A stretch of DNA of 64,000 bases from assembly GCF_014645515.1 (NCBI RefSeq), contig NZ_BMLW01000005.1, positions 266,714 to 330,713 on the forward strand, given 5' to 3'. This document shows positions 28,498 to 37,389 of this stretch, in pieces. The DNA is from Oceanobacillus neutriphilus. GTDB lineage: Bacteria; Bacillota; Bacilli; Bacillales; Amphibacillaceae. The notes beneath the pieces were generated by a model that had not been told where the DNA came from, did not search any database, and saw only the letters and a list, made by a program, of their open reading frames with translations. How positions within the stretch are numbered: the stretch's first letter is position 1; every line of letters begins with the position of its first letter. Position numbers and translations under genes: made by a program.

Positions 28498-29367
28498 ATG
28501 AATGATCAAATATTGATGACAAATGATCTAACAAAAAAGTACAAAAAACACACATCTGTAGATGGATTAAATTTACGGATTGAACGTGGACAAATATATG
28601 GATTTCTTGGTCCAAATGGAGCTGGTAAAACCACGACAATCCGTATGTTACTCGGGTTAATAAAACCTACAAAAGGGAACATTGAAATTTTTGGGCAGAG
28701 CCTGAAAAAGAATCGTCTGCAAATTTTACAGCAGATCGGTTCGTTGGTGGAATCCCCAACATATTATGGAAATTTAACTGGCCGGGAGAATTTAGAAGCT
28801 GTTCGCAGGTTACGAGATCTTCCAGAAAAGCGCGTGAATGAAGTGTTAGAGATGGTAAGACTAAGCAAGGTTGCAAACAGACTGACAAAAGAATATTCGC
28901 TTGGAATGAAGCAGCGCCTGGGAATTGCTGCTGCAATGCTCAGTAATCCAGATTTATTAATACTGGATGAGCCAACAAATGGTTTAGATCCATCTGGTAT
29001 CCAAGAAATTAGAGAGCTAATTAAAGAATTACCTGAAGCTGGAATGAGTGTCCTTGTATCCAGCCACTTGCTTAGTGAAATAGATCAAATGGCTACACAG
29101 GTTGGCATCATTAATAACGGGAAAATGATTTTCCAAGATTCCATTGAACGCTTAAGACAAAAGCAGAAACCCCTATTAAAAGAGCAAGGCATCAAGGCTG
29201 ATTTACAAAACGACTTCTTGTGGTTATCGCAAACAGAACCTGCATTTGTATCAGATATGAACGCTAGTTTGGTTCATTCAGGTGTCTCGGTCTATCGTCT
29301 GGAAGAAGTAAAAAGAACACTGGAAGACATCTTCTTAGAATTAACAGGTACAGAGGGCAGCCTATGA
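28498..29367 (+). CDS. ABC transporter ATP-binding protein, BcrA/LanF type
   Basis: 289 residues. Walker A GPNGAGKTT, Q-loop QQIGSLVESPTYY, signature YSLGMKQRLGIAAAML, Walker B LLILDEPTNGLD and the switch histidine in VSSHLLSEI are all intact. The C-terminal extension of about 80 residues is typical of BcrA-like ATPases that energise antimicrobial-peptide exporters. GAGGTG lies upstream of the ATG. It overlaps the following permease gene by 4 nt and faces the two-component system, which probably induces it. Confidence 0.9.
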   Translation: MNDQILMTNDLTKKYKKHTSVDGLNLRIERGQIYGFLGPNGAGKTTTIRMLLGLIKPTKGNIEIFGQSLKKNRLQILQQIGSLVESPTYYGNLTGRENLEAVRRLRDLPEKRVNEVLEMVRLSKVANRLTKEYSLGMKQRLGIAAAMLSNPDLLILDEPTNGLDPSGIQEIRELIKELPEAGMSVLVSSHLLSEIDQMATQVGIINNGKMIFQDSIERLRQKQKPLLKEQGIKADLQNDFLWLSQTEPAFVSDMNASLVHSGVSVYRLEEVKRTLEDIFLELTGTEGSL

Positions 29368-30122
29368 GAAAGATATTATGGGCAGAGCAGTTAAAATTAA
29401 AGCGCTCGTCGTTATTGATTATTGTTTTATTGGTACCATTACTTATCTTGTCATATGAGCTGGTGAATTTTACTTATCGAGCAGAGTTTGTGGAAAAGCA
29501 AGCAGAGATGTTCGGTGCTGCTTCCATGTGGATGTATTTATTGTACGACAATAGTCTGTTATTTGGACTGGGGTTCCCATTAGCCGCCACACTTACCGCG
29601 TCTGTGATAGCCAATATTGAACATCAAGCAAATGGATGGAAGCAGACCCTTTCCATGCCTGTCTCAAGAGGGAAAATTTATGTGAGTAAATTTATGTGGC
29701 TAACGGTTAGCCTATTCCTCTCTGTTACTATTTTTCTGATTGGAATGGTTTTTCTTGGGAAAGTACTTGGATTTGGAGGACCTATACCTTGGAGCTTATT
29801 GATAGGCGACTGTTACGGAATGTTGATTGCCGTATTACCAATGATGGCTTTTCAATTTTGGTTATCCATGACCATTAAAAATCAGGCCTTCTCGATTCTT
29901 ATTGGAGCAATTTCTGCTATTATGGGTTTATTTTTAGCAGCTGCCCAAACAACAAGATGGTTCCCATTAGCCTATCCAAGCCAGGCATCAACGGTTGTAT
30001 TGCAATATGAAGGATTAGGATTTAACCAAGATTTTTCTGCTTTTCTTGTCATCAATCTGTTATTAGTTATCGCCCTGATGTTTATCGGTTCCATACATTT
30101 TGCTAAACAGAATGTGCAGTAA
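29364..30122 (+). CDS. ABC-2 type permease, BcrB/LanE-like
   Basis: 252 residues with six predicted helices. The N-terminus ILWAEQLKLKRSSL and the ANGWKQTLSMPVSRGKIYVSKF loop are typical of LanE/MutE-like immunity permeases, which remove lantibiotics or bacitracin-like peptides from the membrane. ATG overlaps the ATPase gene stop (ATGA), so translation is coupled. It pairs with the next, damaged permease gene to make the usual LanFEG layout. Substrate inferred from family only. Confidence 0.82.
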   Translation: MRKILWAEQLKLKRSSLLIIVLLVPLLILSYELVNFTYRAEFVEKQAEMFGAASMWMYLLYDNSLLFGLGFPLAATLTASVIANIEHQANGWKQTLSMPVSRGKIYVSKFMWLTVSLFLSVTIFLIGMVFLGKVLGFGGPIPWSLLIGDCYGMLIAVLPMMAFQFWLSMTIKNQAFSILIGAISAIMGLFLAAAQTTRWFPLAYPSQASTVVLQYEGLGFNQDFSAFLVINLLLVIALMFIGSIHFAKQNVQ

Positions 30123-30131
30123 GGAGGAATT

Positions 30132-30870
30132 ATGTTGAAAAATATATTATATGTTGAACGATTAAAATTAAAACGCTCCAAGTTGTGGCTGCTTTACTTG
30201 CTGGGCCCATTATTGGGTGTGTTTCTGGCTTATATTAATTTCTTTAAAAACTATGATCTCTTTTATGCAGCCTGGAGATAATGAATGGATAGAAGCATGG
30301 ACACAGGTAGCATTATTTATGGGCCCGTTTGTATTGCCTATCCTGGTTGGGGTACTCACTGCGCTCGTTTGCAGAAATGAACATGTCGGCGGTGGCTGGA
30401 AACAGCTATTAGCTTTACCGATCAAATATTCGGATATCTTTTTAGGTAAATTTTTAACCGTCGTAAAAATGGTAGTTATTTCGATGGTTATCTTATTAAT
30501 TTTATTTATAGGATTTGGTTACGTAAAGGGTATAGAAGGCAGTCTTCCCCTATTTACAATATTCGGATTCGTGCTGAGAGGTATTTTTGCTTGTTTACCC
30601 TTGATTCTCCTGCAGCTGACGATATCCATCAGGGCAAAAACCTTTGGCATCCCATTAGCTGTCAGTATTGTTTTTACTCTCCCGGCTATTATCATTGCCA
30701 GCACACCTTTAGGACAGATTTATCCTTGGACGCAGCCTATGCTCGCCATGTCACCTGAGGATGAATCACCTATTCAATCTTATTGGTTGTTTTATTCATT
30801 AGTTATTGGAACCTTCGTAGTTTTATTGATTTATGGCTTACGAAATTTTGTGAAGCGGGATACAATTTAA
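30132..30870 (+). pseudogene. ABC-2 permease (LanG-like) with a +1 frameshift
   Basis: GGAGG lies 6 nt before the ATG at 30132. The first frame reads MLKNILYVERLKLKRSKLW and about 35 more residues, then stops after YDLFYAAWR. From about 30255 the protein continues in the next frame (MQPGDNEWIEAWTQVALF to the TAA at 30870). The span is 739 nt, one more than a multiple of three. Dropping one T from the TTTT run near 30259 restores a 245-residue permease similar to its neighbour. It may be a recent mutation, a slippage-controlled gene or a sequence error. If real, the exporter would lack one permease. Confidence 0.8.
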
Positions 30871-30958
30871 TTTGGTCTGGTGTTTCTCTAAGTAAATAAA
30901 AAATCATTTATCATGACTTTAATTTAATAATACACAATAGTTAAATACCGCATTTCAT

Positions 30959-31000
30959 GGGGATATTGCACAATCAGATACCTGTTTGTACAATATCCCC
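30959..31000 (+). terminator. Terminator of the ABC exporter operon
   Basis: GGGGATATTG and ACAA arms pair with TTGT and CAATATCCCC around a 12-nt loop, followed by TTTTT on the plus strand. It sits between convergent genes and may act in both directions. Confidence 0.8.
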
Positions 31001-31022
31001 TTTTTCATTCCATTATTTTTGG

Positions 31023-31808
31023 TTATTCTGAAGTAAGTTTTTTAATATCTTCTTTACTTAGTTCGGTGATTTCCGCTATTTGGTCAATCGGCATTTCTCT
31101 TGCTAACAATTTCAAAACTATTTCTTGTTTTCCTTTTTCTATTCCCTCTTCGATTCCTTCTTTTTTCCCTTCTTGTATCCCTTCCTCTTTCCCTCTCTCA
31201 TAATAAGAATTCGGCAGCTGCATCACCATGTCTTTTTCCACCTCTGGCAGATTCTCCATTTGGTCCATCATTTGTGCCTCCTCTTCCTTGTTTAATTTTA
31301 AATAGGTTTCGAAATATCCGTAAAGAAACTCCATTTTGGCCGGATCGATTTTCATCCGGGTAACCATACGCAGAAATTCCATCTTCACCTGAACCCGTTC
31401 ATGCTCTTCATACCCCATCTGACTGAGCAATGCTGCTGCAGCCGGGTTGTCTGATTCAATATATTCTCTCCAGTTTTTCTGGATCAGATGTAATTGTAAA
31501 AAGTTAAATTGAAGTACTTCTTGGGTGGGTGTATCGATTTTGAATTGAGTCGGTTCATCTTTTTTCCTATTATAACTCAAAACAGCGATAGGTTGAATTG
31601 GTATGCGGTGTTTGGCGTAAAGATAACTGAAGTAAAGAAACATTCTTTCAGGGAAATCCGCTTCATGAGTTGATTGGGCTTCGGTGTGGATATGCAGGAT
31701 TTTGTCCTGGTGGTTTAGCTTTACTTCTGCGAGAACGTCAATTTCTTTCTTGCGGCCTTTGATGTAGTCCGGAAATATACTGATAAATTCTAAGTGTATT
31801 GAATACAT
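31023..31808 (-). pseudogene. Rpn/PD-(D/E)XK transposase-like nuclease, C-terminal part
   Basis: 261 codons. KKEIDVLAEVKL and LHIHTEAQSTHE give the D...ExQ nuclease core of the Rpn (YhgA-like, TIGR01784) family. DFPERMFLYFSYLYAKH is also typical, and the C-terminus has the family's charged EG/KEG repeats before a small helical domain. About 50 N-terminal residues are missing: the ORF starts abruptly at MYSIHLEFISIF with no ribosome binding site and a stop just upstream. The missing part lies at 32955-33119. The family promotes RecA-independent recombination. Confidence 0.75.
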
Positions 31809-32263
31809 CGTAATCCATTTATATCAACGTTTCGGGGATTGTTATATGGATAAAAGTGTATGAAAAAGGATTAAAAATGACATTACTTGAACCAATTTGA
31901 ACCAAAATGATAGATGTTAGTTGAATACAAATCTAATTACTATATTATTTCTGACCATAACTTTAACATTAGCTTTAATAGTGCATTTCATTCTAAATTA
32001 ATACCTATGTGATATTTCTCTTACCATGGCAAATCAATAAACTTATACGATTAATGTAAAATATACACTTATAGAAAATCAATTGAAAATAAGCGAAATA
32101 TATAACCATGAAGTCGCCACTGTTTCGTCACTGAAAATGGAGAACAGTTACATACTACTAGAAAAAACACTTGGATATACACCCAAGCGTTTTCGCTACC
32201 TATGTCCCTCAAATTTTCAACAATCGCGCCCCGTTTATGGGAATGGGTTCCATTTCCATATGC
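31809..32263. other. AT-rich spacer inside the interrupted Rpn gene
   Basis: Apart from the terminator at 32162-32193 I find no supported gene here. The sequence between 31809 and 32954 separates the two halves of the Rpn gene and appears to have arrived together with the GNAT gene. Confidence 0.4.
32162..32193 (-). terminator. Terminator after the GNAT gene
   Basis: AAAACGCTTGG pairs with CCAAGTGTTTT around an 8-nt loop, followed by a T run on the minus strand, 70 nt past the acetyltransferase stop codon. Confidence 0.7.
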
Positions 32264-32710
32264 TCAGACATATTTTTCTGGTATGTACAACCGCATATAA
32301 AGATAACCATTCTCCATATCGTCTGTTATTTCAAAGCCTATGTTGCTCCAAAATTTTTGTGCAGTTTTATTTTCTGGTTTAACCGGTAAGGAAATCCTTC
32401 TTGCATTATATTCTTTACACAAATAATCAATACAAAGCTTAGCCGCTACTGAACCATAGCCTCTTTTTTGAAAACGGCTATCTATCATAAAATTTATGAT
32501 TTGGGGGTTGTTATTGCCAATATACATTAAAACATAGCCCACCATCATATTATCGGCATAAATTGCAAAGGGGCGTGCACCATCATAAAGCACCCAAGCT
32601 TCGGCTAAAGACCACGCTACAGCGTCTACGAAGTCCTCATCGATCGCAGTTGCATGCAAATTTAAACATTCTTCATAATTATCCTCATTAATTGTTCTTA
32701 ACTCCACCAA
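32264..32710 (-). CDS. GNAT N-acetyltransferase (diamine/spermidine-like)
   Basis: 148 residues. Strand-helix pattern of GNAT with the acetyl-CoA loop in FMIDSRFQKRGYGSVAAKL (Q/R-x-x-G-x-G/A), followed by VKPENKTAQKFWSNIGFE, the family's motif B. VELRTINEDNYEECLNL at the start resembles spermidine/spermine acetyltransferases of the BltD type, but substrate is not certain. It lies inside the segment that splits the Rpn nuclease gene and has its own terminator, suggesting that it arrived as a small autonomous unit. Confidence 0.82.
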   Translation of the reverse strand: MVELRTINEDNYEECLNLHATAIDEDFVDAVAWSLAEAWVLYDGARPFAIYADNMMVGYVLMYIGNNNPQIINFMIDSRFQKRGYGSVAAKLCIDYLCKEYNARRISLPVKPENKTAQKFWSNIGFEITDDMENGYLYMRLYIPEKYV

Positions 32711-32954
32711 AAAATATCACCTTCCAAACATAGTTAAGGATGTTTAATGTAAATAATTCAACTTTTGAAAAGTGGAATTAGCAAATAAATCTTAATACAA
32801 CCTGAAAATCCTAGAACTTAATGCTCCAATTGATGTTGAATCAGTTCTCCTTGATAATAGTCATTCATATAGTCGCATTGCACCACTTTATTATTATAGA
32901 TATACTTCTTGTTCAATAAAGTGAAACTTCATTCAATGGAAGTCTTACAGACAG

Positions 32955-33119
32955 TTACACTGCGGGGAAGGTCACTTTGGAGAAATCAATGTAGGGGTGA
33001 AGATTGGGGAAAAACGCTTCGATGAACTCTTCGAAAAACTCTTTTATCAGCTTTTTCGTCAGCCGATCATGTTTCATGTAGTCTGCTTCTTCTTCTAAAA
33101 TTACTGGTACAGTGAACAA
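32955..33119 (-). pseudogene. Rpn-family nuclease, N-terminal fragment
   Basis: 54 codons from a TTG at 33119 with AAAGGAAGTG about 5 nt upstream. The segment MKHDRLTKKLIKEFFEEFIE, then AFFPNLHPYIDFSKVTF, is the characteristic N-terminus of Rpn/TIGR01784 proteins. It runs into PAV and a stop. The family normally continues with the LSEE-x-F-x-D-x-I-x-G-x-x-x-x-D segment, which is where the fragment at 31023-31808 begins. Together they look like one gene cut at about codon 50. Confidence 0.7.
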
Positions 33120-33213
33120 TAGAACACTTCCTTTCTTTGAATTATTTTTATTTTACCAATACTTCTACAAAAAATCCACTACAATAAATGAAATCATATA
33201 ATTAATTAGAAGA

Positions 33214-33251
33214 GGCTGTTGCACTTTCAGTTACCTGATTGTGCAACAGCC
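33214..33251 (+). terminator. Terminator-like hairpin with T run
   Basis: GGCTGTTGCAC pairs perfectly with GTGCAACAGCC around a 16-nt loop, followed by CTTTTTTT on the plus strand. No plus-strand gene precedes it, so it may be left from a lost gene or mobile element. Confidence 0.6.
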
Positions 33252-33456
33252 CTTTTTTTGCCTTTTTATTCAGCAAGACACCCTTTTCTATTGTTTTAGT
33301 CGTGTAAAACGATTAACTATTTGAATAGAATGATGATATTGCTTGACTGATTTAATCCGATTTGAAACGAAAACCAACACACTTATTTACAATCCAGTCG
33401 TCTGTTGGAAAACTGCAATGCGGAAAATACTCATATAGGTCCTGACTCGAAATCCC

Positions 33457-33993
33457 TTACTGTATGTAATTCTTTTTCAAAATTCCATACACTTCTACAT
33501 CTTCATAGCTCCCCCATCTGAGAACATCTTCCTTTAAAGTTCCTTCATAGGTTAAACCAATTTTTTGCATTACTTTTGCCGATGCGATATTTTTCTTCAT
33601 AACTGGAGCCCATATCCGGTTAAGGTCTAATTCATTGAATCCAAATGCTAGCATAGCTTTTGCCATTTCTGTCGCAAATCCTTTTCCCCAATAGTCCTTC
33701 CCTATCCAATAAGCCAATTCACCTTTATTATGTATTTTATCAATTCGGATTGTCATGGTTCCTATCAATTGATTTTCATTTTTTAACACTACCGCAAGCG
33801 GATAAACATCTCCATTCTTAATAAGTTCAGAGTGGCTGTTTATCCATTCTTCCACTTTCTCCGCTGTATATGGGTAAGGAATAAAAGTTGTTTCTGCAAT
33901 TGCTTTATCATCAGCTAAATTCTGGACTGCCGATATATCAGCGACGTTATAAGGTCTCATAAATAATCTTTCTGTCTCTATTCGTTGTAACAT
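33457..33993 (-). CDS. GNAT N-acetyltransferase, RimJ/RimL type
   Basis: 178 residues starting IETERLFMRPYNVADISAV, the typical opening of RimJ/RimL-like (Acetyltransf_3) enzymes. The acetyl-CoA loop is YWGKGFATEMAKAML and the following LNRIWAPVMKKNIASAKVMQKIG motif closes the fold. Members acetylate ribosomal protein N-termini or small amines; this paralogue has no identified substrate. GGGAAT-like sequence precedes the ATG. Divergent in sequence from the other GNAT proteins here. Confidence 0.87.
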   Translation of the reverse strand: MLQRIETERLFMRPYNVADISAVQNLADDKAIAETTFIPYPYTAEKVEEWINSHSELIKNGDVYPLAVVLKNENQLIGTMTIRIDKIHNKGELAYWIGKDYWGKGFATEMAKAMLAFGFNELDLNRIWAPVMKKNIASAKVMQKIGLTYEGTLKEDVLRWGSYEDVEVYGILKKNYIQ

Positions 33994-34137
33994 ACTCTAT
34001 TCCCTTTCTTTCAAAAAGAATTCATTTTAAGTATTCTTCAAAATGAATTCTTTAGTGAAAAATTAGTATAATTTTTATATCCGTTACTTTAAATTGCACT
34101 TATTTATCGAAGGCAATATGCGCTTAATAGCTCTTAA

Positions 34138-34464
34138 TTAAACGGCTTGAACTCCAATATTCATATACTTTTTTATTTCCTTATATTTACGTTTTATTTC
34201 TTTATCTCTATCATATATAAAATCCGTTTTACCATTTACATCACCTATCAATGTAAGTAATTTTTTCTCTTTGTCAAATTGATATTTATATTCCGCAGTT
34301 AAATCATTATCAATCATGCAAGTAGTTGTCACTAATAAACCAACATTGTTTGACTCAAAGTTTACTGATGTATAATTTGGCAAGATAACATTGTTAATTA
34401 ACTCTTCCGGACTAACTTTGGGAGAATATACTTCATCGTATAACCTTTCAATCATTTTATTCAT
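34138..34464 (-). CDS. Unknown 108-residue protein coupled to the DEAH helicase
   Basis: The protein has an acidic, mixed alpha/beta composition and no signal peptide or membrane segment. A central part (VGLLVTTTCMIDNDLTAEYKYQFD) looks like beta strands and the C-terminus is a charged helix (DKEIKRKYKEIKKYM). I do not recognise it. Its ATG overlaps the stop of the upstream helicase gene by 1 nt, with AGGAGG just upstream, so the two are translationally coupled and probably act together. Confidence 0.6.
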   Translation of the reverse strand: MNKMIERLYDEVYSPKVSPEELINNVILPNYTSVNFESNNVGLLVTTTCMIDNDLTAEYKYQFDKEKKLLTLIGDVNGKTDFIYDRDKEIKRKYKEIKKYMNIGVQAV

Positions 34465-36332
34465 TACTTTTCCTCCTTATTACTATCAACTATCTTACGA
34501 ATGTATATATCAAGTGATTTGGCTAATTCAACTGCTTCTTCATATTGAACTAATGTCCATTGATCTCGCGGAACTTTCAATTCATTCTTTAAGTATGCAT
34601 TAAAATAAGTTCCCAGCAAGGCTCCGTTTGTTTTAGCATGACTATAAATCCAGCCGTAAGATTTTCTCGGTAAAATAGTTTTTTCCCTTACTAACTCGTC
34701 ACCTTCTACATCTAAATTATAATCAGCCACGAACTCAGGAATCAGCTCTTCACGAATAAGTATATCTAAATCTTTTCTTCTTTGAAAGTAATATTTATCT
34801 GGACGAAGTAATCTTTCCGAATCAGTGCTTTTTTTAGATTGTCTAATAAAATCTTTGGCTTTACTTTCATCTATTCCTAATAATTGTTGGAGCTCACGGA
34901 TTTTTTGGTTTTCTTCCTCTAACTTTTCTTTGCGTTTTCGTATTAACTCCGTTTCTACGAAAGTGTCCTTTTCGATTCTAAAATCCTCTGATTCATTGGC
35001 AGTTCCTTTAGTTAAATCCTTTGAACCATTTTCGCTTAAATCTAAGTTTCTGTCTTCCTTAATTTTCTTTATAGCATCGCGCTTAACTTTTTCTTTTTTA
35101 TAAAAATCCCATAATGGTTCGAGACCTAATTCTTTATGGTGTATTAATACAGCTGTATTGTCCTCTTCCGTAAATGTACCATCTTCTGATTCAATTGACC
35201 TTAATGTGCGACCAATAAATTGAGCATAAGGAAGTAATGTTTTAAATGGACGAAATATTGCAGCTATTGATAAAAATTTATGGTCATAGCCTTCACCAAG
35301 CATAGCAACGTTTATAACTACATCAACTTCATTATCATTTATCTTTTTAAGTTCTTTCTCTTGCTCATACTTTTCAAGTTTACTATGGACAATTGATGAT
35401 TCATACCCTTTTTCCTTATAAAGTTTTTTTATATTTTCAGCATGATCAATACTACATGCGACAGCTATAATCTTATGTGGGTTATTTGTTAACTCTTTTT
35501 TCTCTTCCAAATTCTTAATTGAAAGATTAATTATTTTTTTATTGCTTTCTCTAGATAAAGCAACTGATCGTTGAATCCAATTTTCTTCCTTAATATTATT
35601 TTCTCTTAATTCACTAAGTGTATAAACCCTATCCGGATTGTTATCAAGGGTGAAAAACATTTGATCAGGTATGTGATCAATTTTTTCCAAACTTTTCACA
35701 TACCCTTTTGCCATAGCTTGAGCCAAACTATATTTATATACTTCTTTTCCTTCAATATTTCTACCATCACTTCTAAACGGCGTACCCGTCACCTTTAATA
35801 TTTTACTATTGCTAAAGTATTCTATTGCCCTTTTCCATGTTTTTGCTTCAGCATGATGCGCCTCATCAATTATTATCATATCAAAAAAGTCGGGGCCAAC
35901 TCTTCTTATTAATGAAGAATCTAGACGCTCTTGTAATTTATGTACATTTAGCACCACTATATCAGCTTGATGAATTATTTCATCTGTCAATGATTTTTCA
36001 TATTCTATTAAAGATGGTAAATGATGAAGTTCTTCAAGTACTTTTGAAAATATCCAGAAGTTTTTTGGGTTAGTTGGGTCTAATGACCCTAAAACTGAAT
36101 CTCTTATTACTGTTTGTGGAGTAATAATTAAAACTCTTCCTTTTGCAATTTTAAATGGGGATATCCCCATTAAACCAGTCTTTCCGGTTCCTGTTGGCAG
36201 TGTCACTAATGCATGTTCCTTGCTTTTTTTATTTACAAAATGATCATATATTGCTCTGTATGCGTCTTCTTGAGGCTCTCGTAAGAAACTATTACTTATA
36301 ATATTAGCAGGTGCATCTACAAAATAGCTCAT
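34464..36332 (-). CDS. DEAD/DEAH-box (SF2) helicase family protein
   Basis: About 622 residues. Motif Q/I region FLREPQEDAYRAIYDHF and Walker A LPTGTGKTG, motif II DEAH in IIIDEAHHAEAKTW, motif III VTGTPFRSD, then the second RecA domain with AVACSIDHAENIKKL, MLGEGYDHKFL and motif VI FIGRTLRS. The C-terminal 190 residues contain a coiled-coil (RKRKEKLEEENQKIRELQQ) and an unassigned helical region. Start ATG at 36332 has GGGCGG 7 nt upstream. The layout resembles helicases of restriction and phage-defence systems, but no nuclease or methylase gene adjoins it. Confidence 0.87.
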   Translation of the reverse strand: MSYFVDAPANIISNSFLREPQEDAYRAIYDHFVNKKSKEHALVTLPTGTGKTGLMGISPFKIAKGRVLIITPQTVIRDSVLGSLDPTNPKNFWIFSKVLEELHHLPSLIEYEKSLTDEIIHQADIVVLNVHKLQERLDSSLIRRVGPDFFDMIIIDEAHHAEAKTWKRAIEYFSNSKILKVTGTPFRSDGRNIEGKEVYKYSLAQAMAKGYVKSLEKIDHIPDQMFFTLDNNPDRVYTLSELRENNIKEENWIQRSVALSRESNKKIINLSIKNLEEKKELTNNPHKIIAVACSIDHAENIKKLYKEKGYESSIVHSKLEKYEQEKELKKINDNEVDVVINVAMLGEGYDHKFLSIAAIFRPFKTLLPYAQFIGRTLRSIESEDGTFTEEDNTAVLIHHKELGLEPLWDFYKKEKVKRDAIKKIKEDRNLDLSENGSKDLTKGTANESEDFRIEKDTFVETELIRKRKEKLEEENQKIRELQQLLGIDESKAKDFIRQSKKSTDSERLLRPDKYYFQRRKDLDILIREELIPEFVADYNLDVEGDELVREKTILPRKSYGWIYSHAKTNGALLGTYFNAYLKNELKVPRDQWTLVQYEEAVELAKSLDIYIRKIVDSNKEEK

Positions 36333-36521
36333 TTCTAAACCGCCCTTCAAAAATAAAATATTCTAATTTATTATATCAAATATACCACTACTAAAGTACT
36401 GATATAATAAATTTTATTATTTATTTATCTTCTTTTAACTTTTTCATATGAATTAGTAGAATGAATTATGTTTCTACACGATTTCCTTTGCTATGTGTGC
36501 CCTGGCTCTCAATATAAATAG

Positions 36522-36648
36522 TTATTTCTCATAAAGAAGTCCACTAATATTCATGTCGAGTCTACTGGATTTTGCAATGAATACATAACTTTTTTCATCA
36601 AATCTTCCTTCCAGGTAAAATATATCATTTAATACCGTATATTGAAAT
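36522..36648 (-). pseudogene. Unrecognised 3' gene remnant
   Basis: The minus strand reads about 41 coding-like residues ending YVFIAKSSRLDMNISGLLY-EK and a stop at 36522, with a stop just upstream and no start codon or ribosome binding site. It looks like the tail of a lost gene. The rest of the 36333-36839 gap holds nothing I can name. Confidence 0.3.
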
Positions 36649-36839
36649 AGAAGGCTCTAGAGTCTATTTTCCCATAAGTTATAGAACTTTTTTTTGCTGG
36701 TAATTCCCTGTGGACATAATCAACTCGTGTATAGATAGGAAATTACTAAATACAAATTTTAGATTTGCACCTTTAAATTACATGTATAAAGAGGTCAAGT
36801 AACGACAAAACCATATTATTGGTAAAATGATAAAAATAC

Positions 36840-36868
36840 TTTACATTTTGATAAGAATTTTTTACAAT
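36840..36868 (+). promoter_or_regulatory. Promoter of the XRE/membrane protein pair
   Basis: TTTACA (36840-36845) and TACAAT (36863-36868) are separated by exactly 17 nt, 31 nt before the GTG start, with GGAGG between. Confidence 0.65.
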
Positions 36869-36899
36869 GTGCGAAAGAGTATTAAGGAGGTAACCAAAA

Positions 36900-37103
36900 G
36901 TGCTAAAGAATCGCATAGTTGTTTTTAGGGCTGAAAAAGGTTGGACACAGCAAAATCTGGCAGATCAAGTAAATGTCAGCCGGCAAACGATAGCTAACAT
37001 TGAAAAAGGTAAATATACTCCTTCAGTTACTCTAGCTTTTAAAATTGCCTATTCATTCAACGTAGAAATCACAGAAGTCTTTTCATATTCAGAAGAGGAG
37101 TGA
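36900..37103 (+). CDS. Small XRE-family helix-turn-helix regulator
   Basis: 67 residues consisting of one HTH_3 domain: RIVVFRAEKGWTQQNLADQVN, then VSRQTIANIEKGKYTPSVTLAFKIA. Starts at GTG with GGAGG about 9 nt upstream. This compact type is usually paired with a small membrane protein, as here, 4 nt downstream. The pair may form a sensor-repressor unit that controls its own promoter. No further target is evident. Confidence 0.88.
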   Translation: MLKNRIVVFRAEKGWTQQNLADQVNVSRQTIANIEKGKYTPSVTLAFKIAYSFNVEITEVFSYSEEE

Positions 37104-37107
37104 AAAA

Positions 37108-37389
37108 ATGAATTATCTATTACTTATTCCATTAGGATTGGTACTTGTTGCTTTTATTTATATTTTTAATTTCGGAGGCAGCCGTGAAGGGCGCGATGAA
37201 AGAGGATATGTCATTCGACTGCAGATGACAAGCGTTATGTACGCAGTACTTTTTCTTGGCATAGTCATTATTACTACATTAAATAGTAAAGAATTGATTA
37301 CCAGCAAATTAGCATTAGATATTATTTTCTGGTTAGCACTTCTTAATAGTCTCATAGGAGCTATCTTCTTATATTTCAAGAAAAAATAA
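37108..37389 (+). CDS. Small membrane protein paired with the XRE regulator
   Basis: 93 residues with three hydrophobic helices (about 2-20, 37-55 and 66-88). The first cytoplasmic loop carries a charged segment, GGSREGRDERG, similar to that of DUF2178/DUF3796-type proteins commonly encoded with small XRE regulators. It begins 4 nt after the regulator stop with a GAGGAG site inside the regulator gene, so the two are co-translated. Function unknown. Confidence 0.78.
   Translation: MNYLLLIPLGLVLVAFIYIFNFGGSREGRDERGYVIRLQMTSVMYAVLFLGIVIITTLNSKELITSKLALDIIFWLALLNSLIGAIFLYFKKK

Noticed and set aside
32825..32920. Short minus-strand ORF (VVQCDYMNDYYQGELIQHQL)
   Set aside because: Looks coding but is too short and unmatched to any family I know; left unannotated.
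33214..33251. Inverted repeat as an insertion-sequence end
   Set aside because: The T run makes a terminator more likely and no second copy or transposase was seen.
34138..36332. Type I or III restriction system
   Set aside because: The helicase has no nuclease domain and no methylase or specificity gene adjoins it.
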